This document shows positions 7,659-16,000 of a stretch of 64,000 nucleotides of DNA, in pieces; positions within the stretch are counted from its first letter, which is position 1, and the number at the start of each line of letters is the position of its first letter. Below the pieces are notes generated by a model. That model was not told where the DNA came from. It searched no databases and was given only the letters and a program-made list of their open reading frames with translations. This DNA comes from SIAQ01 sp963767835 (GTDB lineage Bacteria; Planctomycetota; Planctomycetia; Gemmatales; Gemmataceae). Both the position numbers and the translations under genes were made by a program. The DNA lies in assembly GCA_963767835.1 (NCBI GenBank), contig CAVYFY010000010.1, positions 105,081 through 169,080 of the forward strand, in the 5' to 3' direction.

Positions 7659-9116
7659 ATGCAGCTACCCGACGAAGCGATTGCGTACGACTCCAAGAAT
7701 CTGCTCGTGCCGACGCTGGACGAGTGGACGCCCGCTGCGGAATTGCGGCAGCGCCACTTCCTTTCGCCGGCGCTGTTGCGCGATCTGATTCCGCGGGTGA
7801 CGCAGGTGCGCAGCCAGGTCGCCACTGAGCGCGATTTGAAGCAGATTCCGCAGGAGATGCTGCCTCTCGATTCGGGGTTCATCGATTTGCCCCAGAAATT
7901 GCTCGATCAAAATAAACGGCAAGGCGACACCAGCACACTGGGCCGAATCCTGACGTTGGCCAACCGCATGCGCGAAGAGGTCGATCGCTTTGTGATCCTG
8001 GGCATCGGCGGCTCGTACATGGGCGCCCGGGCCCTCTTCGAAGCGATCAAGAGCGCCTATCACAATGAACTCTCCGCCAAGGATCGGGCTGGCACGCCGC
8101 GCATCTATTTCGAGGGCAACAACGTCGATAACGACGCCCTGCAAGAGCTGTTCGAGATGCTGTCGATCACCTGCGTCGATCCCGACGTGCGCGAGGAGCG
8201 CTGGGGCGTCGCCGTCATAAGCAAATCGGGGGGCACACTGGAAACGGCCGTCGCCTATCGCGCCATTCGCCGCGAGATGGCGGAATACTATGGCAGCCAT
8301 TCGCCGCAGGTGAAGAGCCTGGTCGTGCCGATCACCGGGGCCGCCGGCAAGCTGCGTGCCCTGTGCCATGCGGATGGCGTTGCGGAAGAAAACATTCTCA
8401 CGATCCCGGACGACGTGGGCGGGCGCTATTCGGTGTTCACGCCGGTCGGTTTGTTACCGGCAGCGGTCATGGGGCTTGATGTGCGGGCTCTCCTGCTCGG
8501 CGCCGCGGCGATGACGAAACGCTTCTTCGAGGAACGCTTCGAGAACAATCCGGTCCTGCAATTCGCTGCCGTCAATTATCTGATGAACACGCAAGCGCAG
8601 AAGCCGATCCGCGTCCTGTCGATCTGGTCGAAAAAGCTCGAAGCGCTCGGATACTGGTACGATCAATTGCTCGCGGAAAGCCTCGGCAAGCAAGGGCAAG
8701 GTCCAACGCCGCTCACCGCCTTGCAAACGCGCGACCTCCATTCGCGCGGCCAGCAGTTCCAGGACGGCACGCGCGACAAGATCATCAACAACCTCGTCGT
8801 CAAGGGCTGGTCGCACCCGCCGATGATGGTCGGCATGTCCGATCGCAACGAGGACGAGCTGAACGCATATAATCGCAAGAGCTTGCCGGACCTGATGAAC
8901 GCCGCGTTGCAGGGAACCAATCAGGCCTATTACGCCGCCGCCCGCCCGACCGCCGACATTGTGCTGCCCGCGATCTCCGAGCACACGATGGGGCAATTGA
9001 TGCAGATGCTGATGCTGGCGACCGTCGTCGAAGGGCGCTTGATGGGGATCAATCCGTATGGGCAGCCGGGCGTGGAGGCGTATAAGACGCATATGCGGGC
9101 GGTGCTGAAGGGATAA
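7659..9116 (+). CDS. pgi: Glucose-6-phosphate isomerase
   Basis: 485 aa. It converts glucose-6-phosphate to fructose-6-phosphate. Visible marks are VILGIGGSYMGARAL in the first SIS domain, VISKSGGTLETAVAYRA in the phosphate-binding part, GGRYSVFTPVGLLP, and a late EGRLMGINPYGQPGVEAYK segment that closes the family. Length is near the shorter bacterial members. No strong Shine-Dalgarno precedes the ATG; the start follows from where homology-like sequence begins. Divergent from apgM with a 118-base gap. Confidence 0.95.
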   Translation: MQLPDEAIAYDSKNLLVPTLDEWTPAAELRQRHFLSPALLRDLIPRVTQVRSQVATERDLKQIPQEMLPLDSGFIDLPQKLLDQNKRQGDTSTLGRILTLANRMREEVDRFVILGIGGSYMGARALFEAIKSAYHNELSAKDRAGTPRIYFEGNNVDNDALQELFEMLSITCVDPDVREERWGVAVISKSGGTLETAVAYRAIRREMAEYYGSHSPQVKSLVVPITGAAGKLRALCHADGVAEENILTIPDDVGGRYSVFTPVGLLPAAVMGLDVRALLLGAAAMTKRFFEERFENNPVLQFAAVNYLMNTQAQKPIRVLSIWSKKLEALGYWYDQLLAESLGKQGQGPTPLTALQTRDLHSRGQQFQDGTRDKIINNLVVKGWSHPPMMVGMSDRNEDELNAYNRKSLPDLMNAALQGTNQAYYAAARPTADIVLPAISEHTMGQLMQMLMLATVVEGRLMGINPYGQPGVEAYKTHMRAVLKG

Positions 9117-9148
9117 TTGCGCCGCATACGGCATAATGGAGGTGCGTC

Positions 9149-9444
9149 ATGGAGTCGGTATCCGCGACATTTCACAACGGACACGTCGAGCTGAGCCAGC
9201 CGGCCAAGTGGGCTGAAGGAACGCGCCTCTTGGTAACGCCGATGTCACCCAAAATCGGTCTTTCCGAAGCGGAGTGGCCGAAGACGGAGGAAGAGATTGC
9301 CGATTGGTTGGAGTGGTTTGAAAAGCTCGAGCCTTCTGCCATGGCCGCCGAGGAGCGTTCCGCATTCGAAGCGGAATTCGCGCATCCAAGGAAGAACAGA
9401 AACGATTGCTCCGCGAAAAGTGGCGCAAAGAGGATCAGAGTTGA
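9149..9444 (+). CDS. Putative antitoxin, frameshifted near 9380
   Basis: The N-terminal 78 codons (MESVSATFHNGHVEL, then WAEGTRLLV) resemble short AF2212/DUF104-type antitoxins, with a middle acidic helix (EWPKTEEEIADWLEW). The frame as read continues into unlikely sequence after 9380, whereas the -1 frame gives a charged helical tail KEEQKRLLREKWRKEDQS ending in TGA at 9442-9444, exactly overlapping the TTG start of the PIN gene. The intact gene probably used that path, so one base was lost or gained, by error or mutation. Confidence 0.6.
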
Positions 9445-9860
9445 CGCGCTTTATCCTCGATTCTGGGATTATTTCAGATCTGATGGACCGTCGCAACGGC
9501 GTCTACGTGCGAGCTGCGGAAGCGGCCAAAAAAGGCGGAAGGATTGGCGTCGGCACTCCCGTCCTGGGCGAGTTTTTGTCGGGACTTTACAATAGTGCGA
9601 GCCGCGTTTCGAACGTTTCGAACGTGGAAGATTTTGAGCGGCTGCTGGCAAGGCTGACACTCTGGCCTTACGAGGAATCGGCGGCACGCGAATACGAGAA
9701 GATCGCGGGGGAGTTGCGCCGCCGCGGCGTCGCGATCCAACAAATCGATATGCAAACTGCCGCCATCGCGTTTGCTCTCGGAAGTTGCGTTGTCGTAACG
9801 AAAGACAGCGACTTCGATGAAATCGAGGGTTTGCAAATCGAAAACTGGGCCAGCGGTTAA
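9441..9860 (+). CDS. PIN-domain toxin (VapC-like)
   Basis: 139 aa. The chosen start is TTG at 9441, which overlaps the antitoxin stop as TTGA and directly precedes TRFILDSGIISDLMD, the usual PIN N-terminus with its first Asp. Other likely active-site acids are Glu in VLGEFLSG, Asp in QIDMQTAAIA and the final TKDSDFDEI. Family members are RNases. It converges on the endonuclease III gene with only four bases between stops. Confidence 0.85.
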   Translation: MTRFILDSGIISDLMDRRNGVYVRAAEAAKKGGRIGVGTPVLGEFLSGLYNSASRVSNVSNVEDFERLLARLTLWPYEESAAREYEKIAGELRRRGVAIQQIDMQTAAIAFALGSCVVVTKDSDFDEIEGLQIENWASG

Positions 9861-9864
9861 GCAA

Positions 9865-10516
9865 TCACTCCACGCCAATCTTCGGGCAAATCTTCCCCAG
9901 CGTGCATTCCTCGCACTTCGGCTTTCTCGATTGGCACACCTGCCGGCCGTGGAAGATCATGCGATGGCCGAAATCGGTCCAGTCGTCTTTCGGAATCAGC
10001 GCCATCAGGTCGTGCTCGACCTTGACCGGATCGACGTGCTCGGTCAGCCCCATGCGGCGCGACAATCGGCCGACGTGCGTATCGACGGGGATGCCGGGAA
10101 CGCCGAACGCATTGCCGAGAACGACGTTGGCGGTCTTGCGTCCTACGCCGGGCAGCGGCACCAATTCCTCCATCGTCGCCGGCACCGCGCCGCCGTGCTT
10201 TTCGACGAGAATCTGGCAGCACGCCTGGATGCTCTTGGCCTTGTTGCGAAAGAAGCCGGTCGATTGGATCATCGCTTCCAGCTCCGCGCGCTCGGCGTCC
10301 GCATACGCCCTGGCATCGGGATAGCGCGAACAGCGCCGGCGTCACCTTGTTGACGCGTTCGTCGGTGCACTGGGCCGAGAGGATGGTGGAGACCAGAAGT
10401 TGCAGCGCGTTGGCGTGATGCAGGGCGCAATGGGCGTCGGGATAGAGCTTGACCAGACCGGCGTCGATTTTGATGGCGCATTTGCGCAGGGCCGCGGATG
10501 GCGTCGTTTTGCTCAT
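9865..10516 (-). CDS. nth: Endonuclease III, frameshifted near 10324
   Basis: Base-excision repair glycosylase/AP lyase. The N-terminal 66 codons, through LLVSTILSAQCTDERVN, are in one frame; the rest, from YPDARAYADAERAELEAM, in another. The break is at 10324, where one or two bases are missing or one is extra. The second part has the helix-hairpin-helix LPGVGRKTANVV with the catalytic Lys, VDTHVGRLSRRM with the catalytic Asp, and an iron-sulfur Cys set spaced C-X6-C-X2-C-X5-C at the end. Start overlaps the pyrophosphatase stop as ATGA. Confidence 0.88.
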
Positions 10517-11073
10517 GCCGGTGGTCCCTTTTGCTTGAAGCCGCGCCGCCGCATCTCGCTGTAGCGCACCAGCGCTTCCTCGATCACCGGCAACGCGGCG
10601 GCCTGGTGTTGCATCTCATCGACCTCCACCGCCTTTTGCTCCAGCGTCTTGTAATCCTGAAAGAATCGCCGCAACATGCTCAGCCGATGCGGCGGCAGCT
10701 CGTCGGCCTCGTTGAACGGTGCGTATTCCGGATCGTTGAGCGCCACCGCCAGAATCTTATGATCGCGCTTGCCCGAGTCCATCATCGTCATCAGGCCGAT
10801 CGCCCGTGCCGTGACCAGCGTCAACGGCACCACCGGCTCCTGGCATAGCACCAGCACGTCGAGCGGATCGTCGTCCTCCGCCAGCGTCTGCGGGATGAAG
10901 CCGTAGTTGGCCGGATAGTAGACCGCGGAATAGAGGATGCGGTCGAGCCGGATCATGCCGGTTTCCTTGTCGAGCTCGTACTTGACGCTGGAGCCCATCG
11001 GAATTTCGATGACGGTGGTGAAGACGCTCGGCAATTTCTCACCAGGCGTCACATCGTGCCAGGCGTGCCACAT
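10513..11073 (-). CDS. ppa: Inorganic pyrophosphatase (family I)
   Basis: 186 aa, hydrolyses pyrophosphate in the cytosol. It shows IEIPMGSSVKYELDKETG with the family Lys/Glu residues, YPANYGFIPQTL, and DDDPLDVLVL with the metal-binding Asp cluster, then a long helical C-terminus. Length fits soluble hexameric bacterial enzymes. It is followed directly by nth, with an ATGA overlap, forming a two-gene unit. Confidence 0.95.
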   Translation of the reverse strand: MWHAWHDVTPGEKLPSVFTTVIEIPMGSSVKYELDKETGMIRLDRILYSAVYYPANYGFIPQTLAEDDDPLDVLVLCQEPVVPLTLVTARAIGLMTMMDSGKRDHKILAVALNDPEYAPFNEADELPPHRLSMLRRFFQDYKTLEQKAVEVDEMQHQAAALPVIEEALVRYSEMRRRGFKQKGPPA

Positions 11074-11327
11074 GAGGATTGTCTCTTTTGCAGATGGGTT
11101 CCTATCATCATGTTGCTTTTGCGCAAATTGCCAACCGGGGTCAGGGGAATTTCCGTGAGCGTCAATGTTCCGCGCGGAACAATTGCATGCAGTGCTAACC
11201 TTGACATCGGGAAAAATCGTCGCTTACGCATCCGGTTCGTGAAATCGACACCCGCCAATTCAAGCCGGCCAGCGCATATGATAACTGAAACGGAGATCGC
11301 CCGCTCATTTTCGCGAAGGAGCCACCT

Positions 11328-12840
11328 GTGCCGCGCCGCATTCTGCTCTTCCTTGCCGTCCTAACTTTCACCCCGAACGCCTTCGGCCAGCCAGCCGCCG
11401 CCAAGACGTACCTGTGGGATGTCGCCAGCGGATTGCCCAACGACACCGGCACCGATGACACCAAAATCTCCTTCGCCGAGAAAAGCGAGCTCGGCGGCAA
11501 GGCACTCAAGGTCGATGCTCGTCGATAGCTTCGGCGATCGCTCCACTCGCGTCAAGGACTGGCGGCCCTTCACCACGCTCGGTTTCAACGCCTTCAATCC
11601 CGAAGCCACGCCGGTCAAGCTTGGCCTCAACGTTCGGCACAAAAGCTCGAAGGATTACGACACGCGCATCGATTTTCCGATCACGCTCAAGCCGGGCAAG
11701 AACGAGATTCGCCTCGCCGTGTCCGAATTGACCAACACCAACGGCTCCGCGGCCGACCTGGGCAACATCGAACGCTGGTACATCGCCTCCGATAAGAAAG
11801 TCACCCTCTATTTCGGCGACATCTGGCTCGAAGGCGGCAGCGGCGGCAAGGCCCACGGCGATCCGGCCCGGCTCGCCCGCATCAAGGCCGCCAAGATGCC
11901 GAAGGTGGACAAGGTGATCGAATTCAACACGCCGGAAGCCGACGCGATTTGCTCGGCCCTCGAAGTCTATCCCGAGAACAATGCGTGGAACCTGGTCGTC
12001 GAGGATTGGCCGGTGCATCCGAATTCCAAGGCGATCGTCAACCGGGCCGGCGCCAAAAAGGTGTTCCGCTACGATCCGGACATGAGCTTCATCATCGTGC
12101 CGCCGGATCAGAAGCGCGTCGAGGTCAAGAACGTCGGTTATGCCGATGAATCGGATGCCGGCCCGTTCCCCGTCCCCGCGAATGTGCCGATCGAGGGCTG
12201 GCCCGTTTTCTACCTGCGCGGCGGCCCCAAGCTCAAGGCATTGACGCTCGACGACGTGCAGCGCGACAAGCTCAACGAGAACGGCGATCGCCATGCCGTC
12301 GTCCTCGATCCGACCAACCGCATCCTCTACGAATTCTATCAGCTCAAGAAAACCAACGCCGGCTGGCAGGCCGGGCAGACATCGATCTTCGATCTCAAGT
12401 CGAACAAGCTGCGGCCCGACGGCTGGACCTCGACCGACGCCGCCGGCTTGCCGATCTTCCCCGCGACGGTCCGCTACGACGAGATCAAGCGCGGCATCGT
12501 CGAACATGCGATGCGCGTGACCTTCGAGAAGACGCGCCGCGCCTACGTTCATCCGGCCACGCACTACGCCAGCAAGTTGACCGACACCGACTTGCCGCGC
12601 ATGGGGGAGCGTTTCCGCCTGCGCCAGGATTTCGACATCAAGGGCTTCTCGCCGGAAGTGCAGGCGATCTTGAAGGGCCTGAAGAAATACGGCATGATGT
12701 GCGCCGACAACGGCAACGACTGGGCGATCTCGGTGGCCCCCGACCCGCGCATCCCGAACATTCACGAAGAGCTGCGCAAGATCAAGGGGAGCGATTTCGA
12801 GGTGGTGACGCCGCCGCCGGGGTATGTGCCGGCGCGGTGA
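11328..12840 (+). CDS. Exported two-domain hypothetical protein, frameshifted near 11521
   Basis: The first 64 codons give a signal peptide (MPRRILLFLAVLTF, cleaved near AFGQ) and the start of a beta-rich binding domain; the frame then hits a stop at 11526. Starting at about 11521, another frame carries on the same domain (VDSFGDRSTRVKDWRPF) and runs to 12840. The first 150 residues look like a carbohydrate-binding jelly roll. The C-terminal part has the pattern ALEVYPENNAWN with WPVHPNSKAIV, later MRVTFEKTRRAYVHPATHYAS, as in a family of secreted bacterial proteins of unknown role. Confidence 0.7.
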
Positions 12841-12963
12841 TTCATGTTCGCAATCTAAGTCGAGGAAAATCCGGATTCTCCGTGCACGGGAATCCGTGTT
12901 TCGATACTATGGAAGCGGAGTGTAGAATCACTGGTTCGGCGGCAACATCGATGAGGGCGATCC

Positions 12964-13488
12964 ATGAAATACCGCTGGTTTTTTGCCTTTGCTCTCAGCA
13001 CATTGTTCGGGTCCACATTCGTCTGGTCGCAAGACACAAGGCCTCAGCCGGCGCGTTTGCCTCGCAACATGCGAGATGTCGAGAATCCCAGTTTTGCGAA
13101 GATTGACCGAAAAATCGGCAAGGAGCCGGTTTACAAGAAGGAACCAAAATATTGCCTCGTTGTTCTCGGCGCGGAAGCGAAGACTCGCATTTGGGTCGTC
13201 GTGGATGGCGGTACGCTCTACGCCGACCTGAACGGCAACGGCGACCTGACCGAGAAGACGGAGCAATTCAAGGAAGGGAATGACCCGAACGGGCACACGT
13301 GGCAAATTGGCGACATCACCGAAGGGAAAAAAGAATTCAAGCACGTGAATTTTGCCGTAGATAAATTCAACGATTACGCGTTCCGGATCGGGGTCGAGGC
13401 TGCCTACGAGGGAGTCCCCAACCTCTATGGGTACGCTCAGCTGAAGTTTGGAACCAGGCGGGGACAAACACGACAAACGCTCCGTTGA
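12964..13488 (+). CDS. Exported hypothetical protein with an EF-hand-like loop
   Basis: 174 codons. A signal peptide (MKYRWFFAFALSTLFG, cleavage near VWSQ) is followed by a planctomycete-type domain. The segment ADLNGNGDLTEKTE looks like a calcium-binding loop, and WVVVDGGTLYADL precedes it. The C-terminus ends in basic residues after 13440, and a different frame reads better there for about ten residues, so the natural tail may be lost by frameshift or decay. Role unknown. Confidence 0.65.
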   Translation: MKYRWFFAFALSTLFGSTFVWSQDTRPQPARLPRNMRDVENPSFAKIDRKIGKEPVYKKEPKYCLVVLGAEAKTRIWVVVDGGTLYADLNGNGDLTEKTEQFKEGNDPNGHTWQIGDITEGKKEFKHVNFAVDKFNDYAFRIGVEAAYEGVPNLYGYAQLKFGTRRGQTRQTLR

Positions 13489-13672
13489 AATAACGTTGTC
13501 GTTCCCGGAGCTGCGGGCTGTCAGTATATCGAGTCGGATCTTCTCGATGCCCATTCTTACCCTTGAGAAGTAGGTTTGGCCGCCGAACGGGTGAGGCAGT
13601 TTGTCGCCAGATGGGTTGCGAACCGCCGGTAATTTGCACGCCGACGGAACTTCTTGAATCGGGAGAAAAATC

Positions 13673-13930
13673 ATGAATGATGTAGATATGCTCGCCCAAC
13701 TGAGGGCATGGCGCGACGAATTCGCGAAGTCGCATGGCTACGATATCCACGCAATGGCCGCAGCATTGCGTGAATTGGACTGTGGGAGTAAACGAGAAGT
13801 CGTACGCGGCGAGCCACGGCGACCCGTGTTGATGCGAAAGCCGAATCCGGCGCCGCCGCGGACCGGGGCCGCTGCGCCGGTTACTGAAAGTTCCAAGGTT
13901 ACTGTGGCGGCCCCGTCGGCCGAGAATTAG
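13673..13930 (+). CDS. Small hypothetical protein of a planctomycete-type family
   Basis: 85 aa after a GGGAGAAAAA site. The first 40 residues (LAQLRAWRDEFAKSHGYDIHAMAAALREL) match the layout of small proteins often found beside planctomycete toxin-like genes; the tail is Pro/Ala-rich and disordered. It may be an antitoxin-like protein, but no toxin partner is evident. The recognition is by memory of the pattern and not certain. Confidence 0.6.
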   Translation: MNDVDMLAQLRAWRDEFAKSHGYDIHAMAAALRELDCGSKREVVRGEPRRPVLMRKPNPAPPRTGAAAPVTESSKVTVAAPSAEN

Positions 13931-13950
13931 GTCGTTCGCCCTAACTCCAG

Positions 13951-13985
13951 CTCCTCTCCAGGAAGGAGAGGCGAGCCGGGGACTC
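13951..13985. repeat. Short GGAGAGG hairpin between genes
   Basis: The stretch contains CTCCTCTCC, a five-base spacer, and GGAGAGGCGAGCCGGGG. It is similar in layout to the larger CCCTCTCCC/GGGAGAGGGG repeat family found in this window, and may be a degraded copy. It lies between two plus-strand genes. Confidence 0.45.
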
Positions 13986-14017
13986 AGCGGCACCAAACAG
14001 CCTAGCGAGGTCGATCC

Positions 14018-14464
14018 ATGGCCCTCCCAGCGTTCAACCAGGATGGAGACCTGCCACCGGGAGTGCATCGCGCGACCCTGCCAGATGTTCTGGAACGTTT
14101 CGGCCACGGTTCGGCCCAGCGTTGTGCGGTAGCGGATAGGCTGAATCGTGTTTACGACCTTGTGAATTCAACGGGCCACTTGGCACGCTTTGTCGTGTTT
14201 GGATCGTTCGTCACTGCCAAGGAAGAGCCGAATGACATTGATATCATATTGCTCATGGAGGATACGTTTGACCTCGCGGCAGTGACAGGTGAAGCTGCCT
14301 TGCCTTTTCAGCACATGGAAGCGGACGCCCATTTTGGTGCGAGTGTGTTCTGGACGCGCCGTTCCGGGGTAATCGGCGGCGAGCAGGTCATGATAGAATA
14401 TTGGCAGGTCCGCCGCGAAGGTGGCAGACGCGGCATTGTCGAGATCGTGAGGGAGGAAACATGA
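14018..14464 (+). CDS. Nucleotidyltransferase-fold protein (DUF6932-like)
   Basis: 148 aa. It opens with FNQDGDLPPGVHRATL and has VVFGSFVTAKEEPNDIDIILLM, the GS-X-D-X-D layout of polymerase-beta-type nucleotidyltransferases. Such proteins are frequent in mobile or toxin-antitoxin-like modules; the enzymatic substrate is not known. Its stop overlaps the start of a small helical gene as ATGA, which supports a two-protein module. Confidence 0.75.
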   Translation: MALPAFNQDGDLPPGVHRATLPDVLERFGHGSAQRCAVADRLNRVYDLVNSTGHLARFVVFGSFVTAKEEPNDIDIILLMEDTFDLAAVTGEAALPFQHMEADAHFGASVFWTRRSGVIGGEQVMIEYWQVRREGGRRGIVEIVREET

Positions 14465-14667
14465 TTGCCAACGACCAGCAACTGGAAACTACCTTGGAGC
14501 GCATTGGCTGGTTCCAAAGGCAGGTGGCTCATTTGCGCAAGACCGAGACCAATCCAGTGAATTACCGCGCGGCGGTTTCAGGCTTTTTGGCCGAGATCGA
14601 CCGCATGCAGCTCGAGGTTCGAGAGTATTTCAGTTTCCTTCCCGCCGAGAAAGCAGGGGCGGCATAA
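14461..14667 (+). CDS. Small helical partner of the nucleotidyltransferase
   Basis: 68 aa after GGGAGGAAAC. Predicted mostly helical (LERIGWFQRQVAHLRK, then FLAEIDRMQLEVREYF), with no DNA-binding motif visible. It is coupled to the preceding gene by ATGA. By position it could be the antitoxin or the second subunit of that module; this is inferred, not seen. Confidence 0.65.
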   Translation: MIANDQQLETTLERIGWFQRQVAHLRKTETNPVNYRAAVSGFLAEIDRMQLEVREYFSFLPAEKAGAA

Positions 14668-14690
14668 CCATCAAACATTGAATGAGAACG

Positions 14691-15197
14691 CTAAACGAAC
14701 TTCAGATATCTTTCCAGCACCTGCACGCCATCCGGACAAAACGGCTCGCGCTTTATGAAGTCGAGCACCTCCCAGACCGGCGCGAATTCGCCGCGCACGA
14801 TTTCCTCGGCTTGCAGCTCGAACGGCCCGTCATGATACAACCGATACGCCATGCCGTGCGCGAAGGTGGCGTCGTCGGCATAATCAAATGGAAACAGCGG
14901 CTCGGCGTCGGCGTCGATGCCGAGTTCTTCCTTGATTTCACGCCGCACGCCTTGCTCGAAGGATTCGCCGGCTGCGAGAACGCCGCCGATGCAGACATCC
15001 CAGTGGCTCGGATAGACATCCTTGGTCGCGGTGCGCAAATGGATGAAGAGATCGCCGCGCGCATTGAACACGAGCACATAGGTGCAGCGGTGCGGCAAGC
15101 GCTTGGCGCGCATTTCACGCCGGGTGACGACGGCGATGGTGTTGCCGGCGGCGTCGATAACATCCACGAGCTCGTCAGCGGCGGACATCTGGGACAT
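14691..15197 (-). CDS. Nudix hydrolase
   Basis: 168 aa from ATG at 15197; an upstream in-frame ATG at 15227 is possible. The Nudix box is clear: GGVLAAGESFEQGVRREIKEELG, quoted only in part here as GGVL...REIKEELG, with the metal-binding Glu residues. The N-terminal DVIDAAGNTIAVVTRREMRAK and HRCTYVLVFN are typical of the YfcD/isopentenyl-diphosphate-isomerase-like branch. The substrate, a nucleoside or other diphosphate, cannot be told. It converges on the preceding module. Confidence 0.88.
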   Translation of the reverse strand: MSQMSAADELVDVIDAAGNTIAVVTRREMRAKRLPHRCTYVLVFNARGDLFIHLRTATKDVYPSHWDVCIGGVLAAGESFEQGVRREIKEELGIDADAEPLFPFDYADDATFAHGMAYRLYHDGPFELQAEEIVRGEFAPVWEVLDFIKREPFCPDGVQVLERYLKFV

Positions 15198-15314
15198 AAC
15201 CTCTTGTGGAGTAAAGCATAACAACATTTTCGCGATTCGCGATCAAACTGGGCGAGATTCCGAACGATGAATGTCGTTATAATACGGTATGGCATCATTC
15301 CGCGAGGCAAAAGC

Positions 15315-15917
15315 ATGAAAAGCTCCATCACCAACAACATTCGCCGACCGTACCTCATGGCCGTCGTGCTCGGCACGGCTCTTGCCGCCATGGGCTCCGA
15401 CGCTCAGGCCAACGCCGAGGAGATTTCGCCCCGGGCGATCACGAACATCAGCAAATATTGCACGGTCTGCTGGCGCAACGCGCGCTTGCCGCAGGATCAA
15501 TGGAACGATTGCACGCAGGAGGTGCTGATCCGGCTATTGCAGAATCTGCCGGCCCAGGCGTGGGAGCGCGTGTTGGGCCCGGAGACCGAAGAGCGGCGGG
15601 AGTTCATCCGTGCCATCGACGCGGTGAAGAAGCGCTATCAGCGCGGCCGCTGGCAGTCCGCCGCGTTGCCGGAGCTGGTCGCCGATGTCCGCGCGGAGCA
15701 ATTCCGTAGCCGCAATGACGAGCGGGCCGAGTTCGAGCAAGCCGCTCAGCGCGTGCTCAGCGGCCGGCAGCAGCGCATCTTGACCTTGATCTGCGATGGC
15801 CACAACGTCGCGGACATCGCCAATGAACTGGCGATGACGCCGGAGCGCGTCAGCGATGAGAAGTACAAGGCGATCCAAAAGCTGCGATCTTATCTCAACG
15901 TCGAAATGGCAAGTTGA
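15315..15917 (+). CDS. Sigma-70-like protein with an N-terminal hydrophobic segment
   Basis: 200 aa, starting at 15315 after a GAGG site. Residues 15-35 (YLMAVVLGTALAAMGSDAQA) form a hydrophobic, signal-like stretch. Then comes a region like sigma region 2 (DCTQEVLIRLLQNL) and a C-terminal helix-turn-helix like region 4 (LSGRQQRILTLICDGHNVADI, MTPERVSDEKYKAIQKLR). ECF-type sigma factors direct RNA polymerase to special promoters. A membrane or exported leader on one is odd; an alternative start inside, after the leader, would give a normal cytosolic protein. Confidence 0.7.
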   Translation: MKSSITNNIRRPYLMAVVLGTALAAMGSDAQANAEEISPRAITNISKYCTVCWRNARLPQDQWNDCTQEVLIRLLQNLPAQAWERVLGPETEERREFIRAIDAVKKRYQRGRWQSAALPELVADVRAEQFRSRNDERAEFEQAAQRVLSGRQQRILTLICDGHNVADIANELAMTPERVSDEKYKAIQKLRSYLNVEMAS

Positions 15918-15934
15918 ATTCACGGCACGAGCCG

Positions 15935-16000
15935 GCAAGCCGAGCCGCGGGAGCGGCCGGTTTAGTCAGCTTCATTAACCGGCTTCTTACGGCGCTCGGC
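15935..16000. terminator. Imperfect inverted repeat between convergent genes
   Basis: The inner hairpin pairs GCCGGTT (15956-15962) with AACCGGC (15977-15983). Flanking bases (AAGCCGAGCC on the left, GGCGCTCGGCTC on the right) extend the pairing with mismatches. It lies between two convergent genes and overlaps the end of the phosphodiesterase gene, so it may stop transcription from both sides. Confidence 0.55.

Noticed and set aside
10318..10327. Programmed ribosomal frameshift in nth
   Set aside because: No slippery heptamer or downstream structure is seen and the family never uses frameshifting.
11506..12765. 419-codon minus-strand frame
   Set aside because: Shadow of the exported two-domain protein; composition rich in Ile/Val/Gly/Arg without motifs.
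12928..13674. 248-codon minus-strand frame
   Set aside because: Opposite a gene with signal peptide and an EF-hand-like loop; no ribosome site or domain.
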